From a virus, in IMG/VR virus record IMGVR_UViG_3300043420_001530, positions 1 to 33,593 of that record: DNA of 33,593 bases; one strand, given 5' to 3'. A program made the translations under genes and the position numbers. Shown piece by piece: positions 25,200-33,373 of this stretch. Each line of letters begins with the position of its first letter. Position 1 is the first letter of the stretch. A model generated the notes under the pieces. That model ran no database searches and was not told where the DNA came from. It was given only the letters and a program-made list of their open reading frames with translations.

Positions 25200-25787
25200 T
25201 CAACCGAAGAGAGCGGCTGCTGTTGCACCGAGACCTGCGAGCAGTGACGCGGTCTTCATGAGGCTCGGCCTCCTGGCAGCCTCCTGCGCGGCCAGGTTCT
25301 TGTCCTGCGCCTGACGGTAGAAGTCGAGCACCTGCTGCGTGGTGGCCGCGTCGTAGTCGGCAAGCTTCAGCTCTTGGCTAGTGATGTCGCCAAGAAAGTC
25401 GCGCTTGGTGCCACCCTGGGCTCGAATGGTGTTATCTGTCAGAGATCGGTCAAGCTGGGTTTGCTGATCCGTCTCTTGCTGCCTCAGCTGCCCCTTGGCG
25501 CCGATCAGGGTCGGCATAAAGTCGGCCTGCATCTGCATGCGTTGCCGTTCACTATCAAGGGTGAAGTCCCGTAGCAGCCCAAATCGCTGTTTAAGCGCCT
25601 CAAGCTTTCGCGGATCATTAGGATCACGCCGCGCCTCATCTAGCGCGCGCTGTGCCTGAATGATCCTCAGCTGCTGGTCGTAGTCCTCTACGCTCCCTGG
25701 CGCTGGTTTCCCCGTGAGCGTAGTGCGGGCCCAGTTTCCTACTCCCTCCTTGATTTCGGACAGCAGGTCGGGATTCTGGCTAGCCAT
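25200..25787 (-). CDS. Helical protein with C-terminal hydrophobic segment (195 aa)
   Basis: 195 aa, mostly charged helix (AQRALDEARRDPNDPRKLEA, SERQRMQMQADFM). The last 20 residues are hydrophobic and small: MKTASLLAGLGATAAALFG, possibly a membrane-inserting tail. It might be an internal or ejection protein, or a holin-like protein, though holins rarely carry so long a soluble part. The gap before it carries CTCCTAGAATCAG. It lies 11 bp upstream of the 176-aa gene and should be co-transcribed with it and the terminase genes. Confidence 0.65.
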   Translation of the reverse strand: MASQNPDLLSEIKEGVGNWARTTLTGKPAPGSVEDYDQQLRIIQAQRALDEARRDPNDPRKLEALKQRFGLLRDFTLDSERQRMQMQADFMPTLIGAKGQLRQQETDQQTQLDRSLTDNTIRAQGGTKRDFLGDITSQELKLADYDAATTQQVLDFYRQAQDKNLAAQEAARRPSLMKTASLLAGLGATAAALFG

Positions 25788-25813
25788 TACTTGCAGTTCT
25801 CACGCTTGCACTG

Positions 25814-25819
25814 ATTCTA
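25814..25819 (-). promoter_or_regulatory. Intergenic YTAGAAT motif
   Basis: The coding strand reads GCTCCTAGAATCAG, about ten bases after the TAA of the 148-aa gene and 26 bases before the ATG of the 195-aa gene. Confidence 0.45.
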
Positions 25820-25828
25820 GGAGCGCCT

Positions 25829-26275
25829 TTATGAGAGGCCCCTGAGAAGCCCCGCGGCGTAGGTATTGCTCCGGATGCTGTTATTCGCTCGCCGTGTACG
25901 TTGATTCTGATTAAACCCGCCAAGTCGATCCAGCAGCGCCAGCGGATCACCGATCTCCACGCCCGCTGCCTGCTCGCCTGGCATCAGAGACCCGAACAAG
26001 GCGCCAGCCATACGCAGTGCATTGCCTTGTCGGTTGGCGCGGCGAGTCAAGTCGTTCTGCAGCGCGAGTGCTTCAAGCTGTCTCTGCTGTCTGCGGTTCT
26101 CGCTCAACTCCGCCAACTCTTTGCCAGTAAGACCCGCCTCGATCAGTGCGTTCTCGCCGGGGATCTTGGCGAGTGCCATGCCGTCCCTGCTCAGGACATC
26201 TTCAAACCCGGGGACAGGCTCGACGGGCCGGAAGCTTGCCAGGTACGACGCGGCAAGTCCGCTGTTGAATGACAT
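25829..26275 (-). CDS. Hypothetical helical protein (148 aa)
   Basis: 148 aa. It starts MSFNSGLAASYLASFRPVEP, continues with an Arg/Gln-rich helix (ELSENRRQQRQLEALALQN), Gly/Ala patches, and ends NTYAAGLLRGLS. A strong ribosome-binding site (GGGAGG, 8 bases before ATG) overlaps the end of the preceding gene, 3 bp away. It belongs to the run of Ala/Gly/Arg-rich proteins upstream of the terminase, probably internal virion proteins. No family recognised. Confidence 0.68.
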   Translation of the reverse strand: MSFNSGLAASYLASFRPVEPVPGFEDVLSRDGMALAKIPGENALIEAGLTGKELAELSENRRQQRQLEALALQNDLTRRANRQGNALRMAGALFGSLMPGEQAAGVEIGDPLALLDRLGGFNQNQRTRRANNSIRSNTYAAGLLRGLS

Positions 26276-26278
26276 CGA

Positions 26279-27007
26279 TCAGCCTCCCAAGATGGCGTTG
26301 GTCATCGCGATGTTCTGCTGTGCGCCACCCTGGGCCTGAGCAAGCAAGCCTTGCGCGATCGCCTGCTGAAGCATCTGGTCGTTCTCGATCTCGGCCATCG
26401 AGGCACGATTACGCAGAGCAAGCTGAGAGGCCTGCTCCTGCAGAGGCATCAGCATGCGCATGCGCTCCGCCTCGGACTCAGCGGCGGCTCGAGCCACTGC
26501 CTGCTGATTGCGGATTGCGCGCGACTCGGGAGAGCCCTCAAGTACATCCAGCAAAGCGTTAGCCGACGTCTTGCCCACCCCCGGGCCGAGCATCCCGCCG
26601 ATCGTCGCGCCTACCAGGGCTCCAACGCCCGGGATGGGAATCAACGCCTGCCCGATCGCTGCGCCACCGAGGCCACCCCCCAGTCCGCCCAGTCCGACGC
26701 CGGCGGCTTCCGCCAGATTGCGACCAGCCGAGTCATTCGGATCGCTCAGCTCGTTCGCAGCAGCCAGCAGGGACAGCAGGGTACCAGCACCAGCCACGCG
26801 GCCAACGCGAAGTCCCGTGGGCTTGCCACCGCTCATGGTGAACGGATTCACGGCTTCCAGCAGTTGATCGCCCGCAAGGCGCATCCTGGTGCCAAGCGGC
26901 GGGATCACTTGCGGATCGATGACCGGATTGTCGCGCTGCCTTTCGCCGCCCGACGCGCCGAGAGCTCCTGGGCGCCCCAGATAGATGTCTGTGTAATTGC
27001 GAGCCAT
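26279..27007 (-). CDS. Glycine-zipper protein, possible membrane-inserting virion protein
   Basis: 242 aa. Residues about 100-150 are a striking Gly-rich hydrophobic segment (GVGLGGLGGGLGGAAIGQAL, then GALVGATIGGMLGPGVG) of the glycine-zipper type that packs in membranes. It is followed by a charged helix (RAAAESEAERMRMLMPLQEQ). Podovirus ejection proteins that open a channel through the cell envelope often mix such helices. This suggests a DNA-ejection role, as inference. CTTCTTAGAATGG lies in the 57-bp gap before it. The start lacks a strong ribosome-binding site. Confidence 0.68.
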   Translation of the reverse strand: MARNYTDIYLGRPGALGASGGERQRDNPVIDPQVIPPLGTRMRLAGDQLLEAVNPFTMSGGKPTGLRVGRVAGAGTLLSLLAAANELSDPNDSAGRNLAEAAGVGLGGLGGGLGGAAIGQALIPIPGVGALVGATIGGMLGPGVGKTSANALLDVLEGSPESRAIRNQQAVARAAAESEAERMRMLMPLQEQASQLALRNRASMAEIENDQMLQQAIAQGLLAQAQGGAQQNIAMTNAILGG

Positions 27008-27039
27008 CTGCCGGGCCGGGATGTTGTCCTATGCCGCCC

Positions 27040-27045
27040 ATTCTA
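27040..27045 (-). promoter_or_regulatory. Intergenic YTAGAAT motif
   Basis: The coding strand reads CCTTCTTAGAATGGGC in the 57-bp gap between the 109-aa gene and the glycine-zipper gene. Confidence 0.45.
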
Positions 27046-27064
27046 AGAAGGAGAATATCTTCGC

Positions 27065-27394
27065 TCAGCCGAGCCATTTAGCGCCGGCGGCCTTGCCAAA
27101 CGCGCTGCCAAAACCGCCCGCCAGTCCGGATAGCCCCTGCCCAAGGACACCGGTAATCAGCCTCAGGGGGTTATTCGCCGCCCTTGCTGCCGTCTCGGCG
27201 GCAGCCTTGGCGGCATCGGCTTGATACTTCTGCGCGCGTAGGTACGCATTAGCCTGCACGGCTTGCCCGGCGAGTGTGCCCACCATTGCGGACTCCTCTT
27301 TCGGCTGATTGCCGAGAGCAGCGGACCCTGCATCGGATCGAACACTGTCGTAGCCAGGAACCATGCCGATGTCGCCGAAAGATCCGTAGGCCAT
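27065..27394 (-). CDS. Small Ala/Gly-rich protein (109 aa)
   Basis: 109 aa. The N-terminus MAYGSFGDIGMVPGYDSV is followed by an Ala-rich helix (QKYQADAAKAAAETAARAA) and a Gly-rich hydrophobic C-terminus (LRLITGVLGQGLSGLAGGFG). The latter could insert in or lie on a membrane. It resembles its neighbours in composition and is 5 bp after the 449-aa gene. Internal virion protein is the likeliest role; no family recognised. Confidence 0.66.
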   Translation of the reverse strand: MAYGSFGDIGMVPGYDSVRSDAGSAALGNQPKEESAMVGTLAGQAVQANAYLRAQKYQADAAKAAAETAARAANNPLRLITGVLGQGLSGLAGGFGSAFGKAAGAKWLG

Positions 27395-27399
27395 GAGTA

Positions 27400-28749
27400 T
27401 TACGAAATGGGCGGAGAAGTCTGCTCCTCTTCTGGCTCGACAGGCGCTTTGCCTTTTAGAGCCCGTCGAATTGATTCTAGGGTTTGCCCGGCCAATGCTC
27501 CTCCGGTGAGAGCAAGACTGCTGTACCCGAGAGACTTCCTCAGCATCGTTGAATCGATCTCTTGCTGCAGCGGCGCATAGGCTGCATCTGCGGAGTTCTT
27601 TGCAGCCTGAGCCTGAGCAATATCAGTGGCGCTGGAGCTCTCATCGCGCATGACGCGATTCAGTGCCGCCTTGGCGCTCTCGAATTCCTCTCGAGCATTC
27701 GCTGCCCGCTTCAGGACACCAGCAGCACGAAGCTTGTCTCCGGCCCGGCGAATACCCATGCCAGCACCTATCGCCGCAGCGGCCGCAGGGAGGATGCCAG
27801 TCGCTAACGGAAGACTCTTGCCCAGGAATGTCACCTCAGGCCCCTGGATACCCTCCAGCGTCGCCTTGACCGGCAGGGCGTTGCCAAAGAGATACGACTT
27901 GTACGCCTCGTACTCTGAGCGGGAAACATCCGGTCGCTCTTTGACGAACTCGTCGTACGGCAGCAGCGAGCCAGAGCGCCCCAGGAAGAAGCGGCTGGCA
28001 GCCTCGCCAAGCGGATCGGCGGAGACGGTCGGATCTGCCTCGCTTGGAATGACGGCCTTGTAGCCGGGTTGCCGGCCGGCGTTGCCCACCGCCATCGACG
28101 TCGCAATCACCGCTGGCACAGCGGTCGCCAGGCGCATCGTGCGGTTCTGCAGCAGTGGGCCGCGCAGCGTCTGATCTCTGTATGGCTGACTGGCGCCGTG
28201 AACAGCATTCAACACTGCAAGGCTCGCCAAGGCCTGCGGGGCGTTAATGAACCACCAGATGTTGCGCAGGCCCTCAGATGCCAGGTCACCAGCAGCGAGC
28301 CCGGAGAGCTGAGCAGTCGACTCGCGCATGGAAGCCGCCGGACGATCCGCGCCAGTCACCGGATCACGGATCACCCCAAGCTCGGGCGTGAGCCGGCGCA
28401 GTTCCGCGTCTTTTCCGCGTGCCTCGCCCAGGGCCTGCTTGTATTCAGTGGAGTAACCCCCTAGTGGCAGGCCCTCCACCGCTTTTGCGACGTAGCCAGC
28501 GACTGACTTCTCCTCGGGCTGATCCGGGAGCAAGGAGCGGAGTTTCCGGCCTGCGCCCGTCTCGCCGAGCGTCTGAGGCAGAGCCTGTCGCCCGATCTCA
28601 ATGATCGGGGAACTGCCGAACATGTCGGCGACGGGTGAGGGGTCCTCGTCGAGCGTTCGCTTATAGGAGCGTGGGTTCTTGCCGAACTCCGAGCCGAAAA
28701 TGCTCAAGAAGTCCTGCATCGAAGTCTGCGGCAGAAGCGGATCAGCCAT
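27400..28749 (-). CDS. Probable internal/ejection virion protein (449 aa)
   Basis: 449 aa. Hydrophobic segments lie at about 164-186 (WWFINAPQALASLAVLN), 206-225 (RLATAVPAVIATSMAVG) and 313-333 (LPLATGILPAAAAAIGAGMG). The first two flank a loop, then an acidic region contains RPDVSRSEYEAYKSYLF, recalling segments of ejection proteins I associate with cyanophages. The C-terminal part is helical and charged. The gene overlaps the upstream stop as ATGA. A near-terminal site inside the gene reads CCCTAGAATCAA and may promote the next gene. No family is certain. Confidence 0.72.
   Translation of the reverse strand: MADPLLPQTSMQDFLSIFGSEFGKNPRSYKRTLDEDPSPVADMFGSSPIIEIGRQALPQTLGETGAGRKLRSLLPDQPEEKSVAGYVAKAVEGLPLGGYSTEYKQALGEARGKDAELRRLTPELGVIRDPVTGADRPAASMRESTAQLSGLAAGDLASEGLRNIWWFINAPQALASLAVLNAVHGASQPYRDQTLRGPLLQNRTMRLATAVPAVIATSMAVGNAGRQPGYKAVIPSEADPTVSADPLGEAASRFFLGRSGSLLPYDEFVKERPDVSRSEYEAYKSYLFGNALPVKATLEGIQGPEVTFLGKSLPLATGILPAAAAAIGAGMGIRRAGDKLRAAGVLKRAANAREEFESAKAALNRVMRDESSSATDIAQAQAAKNSADAAYAPLQQEIDSTMLRKSLGYSSLALTGGALAGQTLESIRRALKGKAPVEPEEEQTSPPIS
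27474..27479 (-). promoter_or_regulatory. YTAGAAT motif inside the end of the 449-aa gene
   Basis: The coding strand reads ACCCTAGAATCAA about 80 bases before the ATG of the 109-aa gene. It matches the intergenic set although it lies in coding sequence. Confidence 0.3.
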
Positions 28750-29345
28750 CAGCCAGGACCTGAGTAGCCGCGCAGGTCAAACGGATCGCGCAGCGTCGAG
28801 AACGAGTCACGCTGCCCCAGCAGGCTGCCACCCATGGCGCCAGATGCCAGCAAGGCCATCGCAAGTTGATCCTGATCAGTCAATGCCGACTGCTCTTCCG
28901 CGGCCAGCAATCCAGGCTGCATTCCCTGCTGCTGCTGGTAGACATCCTCGTAAACGCTCTGCGCATACTTTCGGGGCATCAGCATCTGGATCGGCAGGTT
29001 GGCGAACTCACCAAGCTGCTGAGCCTGAACCAGCTTGTTCTCGTATTCAGATCGAGAGAGGCTTGGGCGGTTCCGCAGCCCCTTACCTTCCTGTGTCGGC
29101 AGCAGCCGCCTGCGTGCAGCATGGCGAGCAAGACCGCCGAGGCCCATCGATGGGATCAGGCCCAGCGCGGCCTCTTCCAGCATCATGCCTGCTCTCTGGC
29201 CGAAATCGGCTTCCGGTGGCGCCCACGCCGTGCCACTCGCGGCGATTGAGAACAGGTCTCCGGCATAGCGCATGCCCGCATCAAGAGGGCCGACCGGCTT
29301 CGCTGCCTTGAAGAGGTCGCGTAGGAGGCCAGTGAAACGTGCCAT
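28749..29345 (-). CDS. Hypothetical virion-cluster protein (198 aa)
   Basis: 198 aa: a basic N-terminus (MARFTGLLRDLFKAAKPVG), a middle with hydrophobic patches (MMLEEAALGLIPSMGLGG), an NRPSLSRSEYENKLVQ segment and a Gln-rich helical C-terminus. The RPxxSRSEYE signature is shared with the 449-aa protein (RPDVSRSEYE), so the two may be related or contact a common partner. ATGA overlaps join it to both neighbours. A role in internal or ejection complexes is inferred. Confidence 0.68.
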   Translation of the reverse strand: MARFTGLLRDLFKAAKPVGPLDAGMRYAGDLFSIAASGTAWAPPEADFGQRAGMMLEEAALGLIPSMGLGGLARHAARRRLLPTQEGKGLRNRPSLSRSEYENKLVQAQQLGEFANLPIQMLMPRKYAQSVYEDVYQQQQGMQPGLLAAEEQSALTDQDQLAMALLASGAMGGSLLGQRDSFSTLRDPFDLRGYSGPG

Positions 29346-29623
29346 CAGGCCATGCCTCCATCGCCAGCATCAGCGGGACCAAACGGGCCGCCGGTCCAGA
29401 AGGAAGTCCAATCTCCGAAGTAGCCCTTCATCTTGGGATCCTTCGTCTGGCTACCAAACTCTCCGGCCAGGCCGATGTTCTTCTGAATCTCGGCTCCAGC
29501 GAAACGAATCGGGGTTCCGCTCTCGTAAGCAAAGGTCACCGGCGTCTCTTGCCGGGTCGACTTGTTGTCGATACCCTGCCCGAGCGCGGTCTCAATATCC
29601 TTGCCGTCGTAGCGGAAGGTCAC
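29345..29623 (-). CDS. Hypothetical small protein (92 aa)
   Basis: 92 aa: MTFRYDGKDIETALGQGIDN, then TPVTFAYESGTPIRFAG and a Gly/Asp/Phe-rich C-terminus (MKGYFGDWTSFWTGGPFGP). No family, signal peptide or membrane segment. ATGA overlap with the next gene suggests coupling. Upstream, 106 bp separate it from the 1068-aa gene; that gap holds a hairpin, a 17-codon ORF and the CTCGTTAGACTGA element. Confidence 0.66.
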   Translation of the reverse strand: MTFRYDGKDIETALGQGIDNKSTRQETPVTFAYESGTPIRFAGAEIQKNIGLAGEFGSQTKDPKMKGYFGDWTSFWTGGPFGPADAGDGGMA

Positions 29624-29646
29624 CGATCGATCAGCCTATTTCGGTC

Positions 29647-29652
29647 AGTCTA
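29647..29652 (-). promoter_or_regulatory. Intergenic YTAGACT motif
   Basis: The coding strand reads GCTCTCGTTAGACTGACC, about 25 bases before the ATG of the 92-aa gene. The TAG also serves as the stop of a 17-codon ORF. Confidence 0.45.
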
Positions 29653-29703
29653 ACGAGAGCCTTTGCTGATCACATTCCTGTAGAAGTTGGCCTTCTTGAC
29701 CAT
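29650..29703 (-). CDS. Possible 17-aa basic peptide
   Basis: ATG to TAG encodes MVKKANFYRNVISKGSR, with a purine-rich CAGAGAAG directly before the ATG. It sits between two genes just after a hairpin, like a leader peptide. The length is too short to prove; chance is possible. Confidence 0.3.
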   Translation of the reverse strand: MVKKANFYRNVISKGSR

Positions 29704-29708
29704 CTTCT

Positions 29709-29733
29709 CTGAGTAGTTGTCCGGACTACTCAG
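29709..29733 (-). terminator. Hairpin at the end of the 1068-aa gene
   Basis: Nine-base perfect arms, CTGAGTAGT and ACTACTCAG, with a 7-base loop. The stop codon of the large gene lies inside the stem. No T-run follows, so it may protect the 3' end or control the small ORF rather than end transcription. Confidence 0.4.
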
Positions 29734-32700
29734 ATCCCCCGAATCCGCTGAATTCGCTCGCGCGCCATGCGTTGCGCAGCGGTTTCAGCCTGCGGAGCTG
29801 GAGCGGAGTTCAGCATCGAGGGGTCCACGACTCCAGCGGAGGTTGTTGGCTGGGCCGTCGGTGTCGCAGGCGCGGGAGCGGCATTCACCATGCCCTCGCT
29901 CAGGCTGGCATCTGCCGTGGTCTGCGGAGCCTCGGGGGTGGGCTTCGCCTGTGCACGACGAGCCAGCCAGTTACGCGTGCGGTCGGCCAGCGCCGGGTTC
30001 ACCGAACCACCGCTACCAACGGGCCACCGGGCGGCCATGCGCTCCAGGTCTTCTTCGCTGCGGGCGTTGTCCAGGGCCCGCGCGAATTGCATGCGATCTG
30101 CTAGCAGCGCCATTGCGGCCTCCTGCTCGGGCGAGCCGACCTCGGCACCAAGGTTGGCAGCCACGCTGGAATAGGGGATCCGCTGCCTCCGGCCCGTCTC
30201 TGGGTTGACACCCAGATCGAACGACCTCTGATACGCGGAACGCACAGCCTGCCGCGGTGGTTGCGTACCCGTGCCTTGAACCCTGCGGCCAGCGAGTTCT
30301 TCCGCTGTCTTCGGACTTCTCGTGCCAGAGATCTTCATCTCCCGGTTGATCCGTCCCCGGCGCCAGCCCTCTAGGTTGGAGCGAATCTCCTCGAGATTGG
30401 TCCGATTCCGGGGGCGGATACCTTCGCCCGCGTAGTCGCCCAACCCTGGGGACATGTTCACCGTGGTCTCTCGGCTGGGGACCTGGATCTGCCTGACCGG
30501 CGGAGCCATGATCTCAGCTAGCACTTCCTCCGCTGGACGCCCCTCCTGCACGGCAACGCGAGCAGCCAGATCCGCCATCATCTCCACCTGAGCGTCACTC
30601 TTCGGGGCGCCGGGCTGAAGCATGCCTTGAGCCGCAATTTGCAGCGCCCGGTCCTGCTCGCTGGCGAGCTCGGCGCTGCTGAGTTGTTTCACTCCAAAAC
30701 CCCCGCCGTAGATGAAGTCCTCATCTTCGGGGGCTAAGCCGAACGCCCCGTACCGCGCCTGCTCCTCCTGACCAAGAGCCTCAAGAACGTCAGAGACGTC
30801 CTCTGGCGACGATTGCTGCGCAGCCCGCACCCGCGGTTGCTGACCCGCAGCGCTTCTTGTCTTGACGCCTTCCTCCAGGATCCGCGCAGCGTTGGAGCCA
30901 GGCGCAAAGAGCTGCCTTGTGGCGCCGCCGCGTCCCATTTCGGCCGCAGCAGTCAGCACACGCCGCGGATCGACCAGGCCAGTCTTGGGCGAGAAGCTCT
31001 GCTTCGCCAGGTCCTGCGCCCAGGCAACCGCAACAGCAGTGGGGACTCCGCGGCCAGTCCTGGACTTGTAGTCCTCGAGAGCGCCGCGCAGTCTGGCGGC
31101 AGCGACCATGGTCGGATCGCCGGCAGCAGTCGCCAGGCGGTTGGTCAGGATCTCGGGATTGATGTTCCCTTTGTCCAAGATTTCCAGAACCTCGCCCGTC
31201 GCGTCCCGCAATGGAGCCTCTACTGCAAAGCGGCCAGCAGCAACTTCTCGCGCGAAGTCGGGTGTCGACATCCCGCCCTTAGCCTCCGCCTTGAGGCGAG
31301 TCAGTACGTCCCTCATCAGGGGTGCGACGCCCGACTCGACAGCGGCAAGGCCGTCCTCGACGATGTAGCCCAGGCCAGTCTGCTCGTTCCAGCGTGGGAT
31401 CAGGCGGGTCTCACTGCCATCCGATCGCACGGCGATGAGAGGCTTCATTGGATCGAACCCAGCCCCGACCAGGATCCCCTCGGCGGCGAACGCGTCAGGG
31501 CTGATCGGCGCGCCTTTCCGATGTCCAACGATCCGCCCGTTCTCCATCACTGGGACTTGCTCGAAATACCGCACGCCAGAGCCCTCAGCGCTCGCTCGCA
31601 GGGCGCCAAGGCCAAGGATTGGCTTTGTGGAAACCTTCTTCGTCGTCGCGAGCGCGGGATCCTCCTCTCGAATCCGTTCGACCAGCCGATTAGCGTCGCG
31701 ATTGACGCTTGAGCCGATTCGGTAGCCATCCTCGCTGTCCGTGATGGACTTACTCAGTGGGGCCTTGGGATCCGGGATGTCGCGCTTCAGCTTCAGACCG
31801 GATGGCCTGTACACCGGAACGGGGTCGCCGTTGCCAGGAGGAGTCAGATAGCCGACAAGAGAGCCTTCCTGCCGCTCAGGCGGAAGGCGTACGAAACGCC
31901 CAGCAGCCTCTGCGGCGAGCAGAGCGCTCTCTCCGATTAAGGGAGTGGCGGTCTCCTCTAGGACCTGGCTGTAGCGCTCAGCCCGAGTCACCTCGCGAGT
32001 GCGCTCAGAGCTGTAAGGGTTATCAGCGTCGGCTGCAATGGTCTCGACAATCTCCCGCGGATCGACCTGCACTTCACGCCAACGGTCCTCGCCGGTTGAA
32101 ACCAGTGCGGGAACCCTGTAATAGTCCGTACTATCCGCCGATCGACCACTCCGGACGCGGACTTCCGACGGGTCAACCGCTAGAGCATCAGCGGAAAACT
32201 TCGGATCATCGCGTAGGAGCTCGTTCAGGAGGTCCCGCTCCTGTGCCATACCCCCGAGATACTCTTTGTAGGCCTCCCATTCGATGGGCCAAGACCCCGA
32301 TGTAGCCGGATCCTGCCCTCGAACGGCTAAAAAGTCCTCTGGAGTGAGCCTGAATGCCGCCGGATTGGGACGAGGTCCGCGCTGCATCGCCGGATCGACA
32401 AGGACGACGCTGTCAACAGGCTCTCCAGCCGCGTTGACGCCTGTCAAAACGCCCTGAATGCCGCGATCTGGGGCGTTTTGAGGGTCAAATCCATTGGATT
32501 GACGTGCAAAACCGTCCTTCCACGCCAGTCGGGACCCGGGCGGCAGCGCCTCGAAGCCGCGACGTGTGAAGGGAGACTCCGTTGCGCCGAGAGCAGCAGG
32601 ACCAGCGGGGGCTTGGTCGCCGGCCAGTCGGACATTGAGCGACAGTTGACTGTCCAGATCGCCGACGATCGAGCGGTCGCCGGTCAAAACCTGGCTTCCA

Positions 32701-32936
32701 GGGGGCAGATTGCGGGTCAATTCGCGCAATACGGCTTCTCGCGTCCCTGGAGCCTGGGCTGCCTGGCGAGCGAAGTAACGCTGAACGCGCTCCAGGTCTC
32801 CCTGGGCACCCGGAACGACAGGAGGCAGACCCGGGATGTTGAGCTGCCCGGGTACGGGACCGAGATCGCGGCGGGGATCGGCGACATCTTCATCCTGCCA
32901 ACGGAAATTCCCGACTCCACCGATTCGGAGCACCAT
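29730..32936 (-). CDS. Large internal/ejection virion protein candidate (1068 aa)
   Basis: 1068 aa, the largest gene here, mainly soluble and helical, rich in Arg, Glu, Ala, Pro and Gly. Recognisable features are few: acidic and Arg-rich segments; a long ordered middle (TRLIPRWNEQTGLGYIVEDG; a following VAPLMRDVLTRLKAEAKGG helix); a Gln/Ala/Pro-rich C-terminal 120 residues ending with RMARERIQRIRGI. No lysozyme, protease or polymerase motif was found, though large podovirus internal proteins often carry one. No long membrane helix. Position at the start of the structural block and size fit the large ejection protein of podoviruses. The ATG has a weak ribosome-binding site (GGCGGG). The role is inferred. 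Confidence 0.72.
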   Translation of the reverse strand: MVLRIGGVGNFRWQDEDVADPRRDLGPVPGQLNIPGLPPVVPGAQGDLERVQRYFARQAAQAPGTREAVLRELTRNLPPGSQVLTGDRSIVGDLDSQLSLNVRLAGDQAPAGPAALGATESPFTRRGFEALPPGSRLAWKDGFARQSNGFDPQNAPDRGIQGVLTGVNAAGEPVDSVVLVDPAMQRGPRPNPAAFRLTPEDFLAVRGQDPATSGSWPIEWEAYKEYLGGMAQERDLLNELLRDDPKFSADALAVDPSEVRVRSGRSADSTDYYRVPALVSTGEDRWREVQVDPREIVETIAADADNPYSSERTREVTRAERYSQVLEETATPLIGESALLAAEAAGRFVRLPPERQEGSLVGYLTPPGNGDPVPVYRPSGLKLKRDIPDPKAPLSKSITDSEDGYRIGSSVNRDANRLVERIREEDPALATTKKVSTKPILGLGALRASAEGSGVRYFEQVPVMENGRIVGHRKGAPISPDAFAAEGILVGAGFDPMKPLIAVRSDGSETRLIPRWNEQTGLGYIVEDGLAAVESGVAPLMRDVLTRLKAEAKGGMSTPDFAREVAAGRFAVEAPLRDATGEVLEILDKGNINPEILTNRLATAAGDPTMVAAARLRGALEDYKSRTGRGVPTAVAVAWAQDLAKQSFSPKTGLVDPRRVLTAAAEMGRGGATRQLFAPGSNAARILEEGVKTRSAAGQQPRVRAAQQSSPEDVSDVLEALGQEEQARYGAFGLAPEDEDFIYGGGFGVKQLSSAELASEQDRALQIAAQGMLQPGAPKSDAQVEMMADLAARVAVQEGRPAEEVLAEIMAPPVRQIQVPSRETTVNMSPGLGDYAGEGIRPRNRTNLEEIRSNLEGWRRGRINREMKISGTRSPKTAEELAGRRVQGTGTQPPRQAVRSAYQRSFDLGVNPETGRRQRIPYSSVAANLGAEVGSPEQEAAMALLADRMQFARALDNARSEEDLERMAARWPVGSGGSVNPALADRTRNWLARRAQAKPTPEAPQTTADASLSEGMVNAAPAPATPTAQPTTSAGVVDPSMLNSAPAPQAETAAQRMARERIQRIRGI

Positions 32937-32966
32937 TGCCCGCCACGTCGCGCACTCTGTCTACCA

Positions 32967-32972
32967 AGTCTA
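32967..32972 (-). promoter_or_regulatory. YTAGACT motif before the 1068-aa gene
   Basis: The coding strand reads GTCTCTTTAGACTTGG about 30 bases before the ATG. It matches the intergenic motif set. Confidence 0.4.
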
Positions 32973-33207
32973 AAGAGACTCAGCATGGGCCTCCAGCAGG
33001 CGGGGTCGACTTCGGGGCAGAAATCGATTGTTTCGGTCCAAAGAGATGCAAATCTCAGCGAATCTCTCGATCGTTAGCGCACACTCCAAGAGCAACTTTC
33101 ATGACGACCTCAGCGCGCGCGCTTCTTCGTGCGTTCTTAGATGTTCGCCTGCAGCGTTACAACTATTTTCATCTGGCCAATATGCCATTTAGAGCGGCCT
33201 CGCGGGG

Positions 33208-33216
33208 TTTTCCACA
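33208..33216 (+). promoter_or_regulatory. DnaA-box-like site
   Basis: TTTTCCACA equals the DnaA box described for cyanobacterial origins. Only one copy is seen, so binding is uncertain. Confidence 0.25.
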
Positions 33217-33373
33217 GGTCAGAAAAAATCGGAAAATTTCACACGATGAAGCGAGCTTGTGTTGCAAGCGGCTCCCCTGGGCAGAGTGCATTTTTTACTG
33301 CGCCGCGCGGGACGCATCAAACACCCCTTAGAAGTTGAGGGAGCGAGCGAACAAAAAAAAGATTGCGAGTGCT

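Noticed and set aside
32936-33331. Plus-strand ORF of 131 codons in the leader
   Set aside because: No ribosome-binding site, atypical composition, overlap with the start of the 1068-aa gene.
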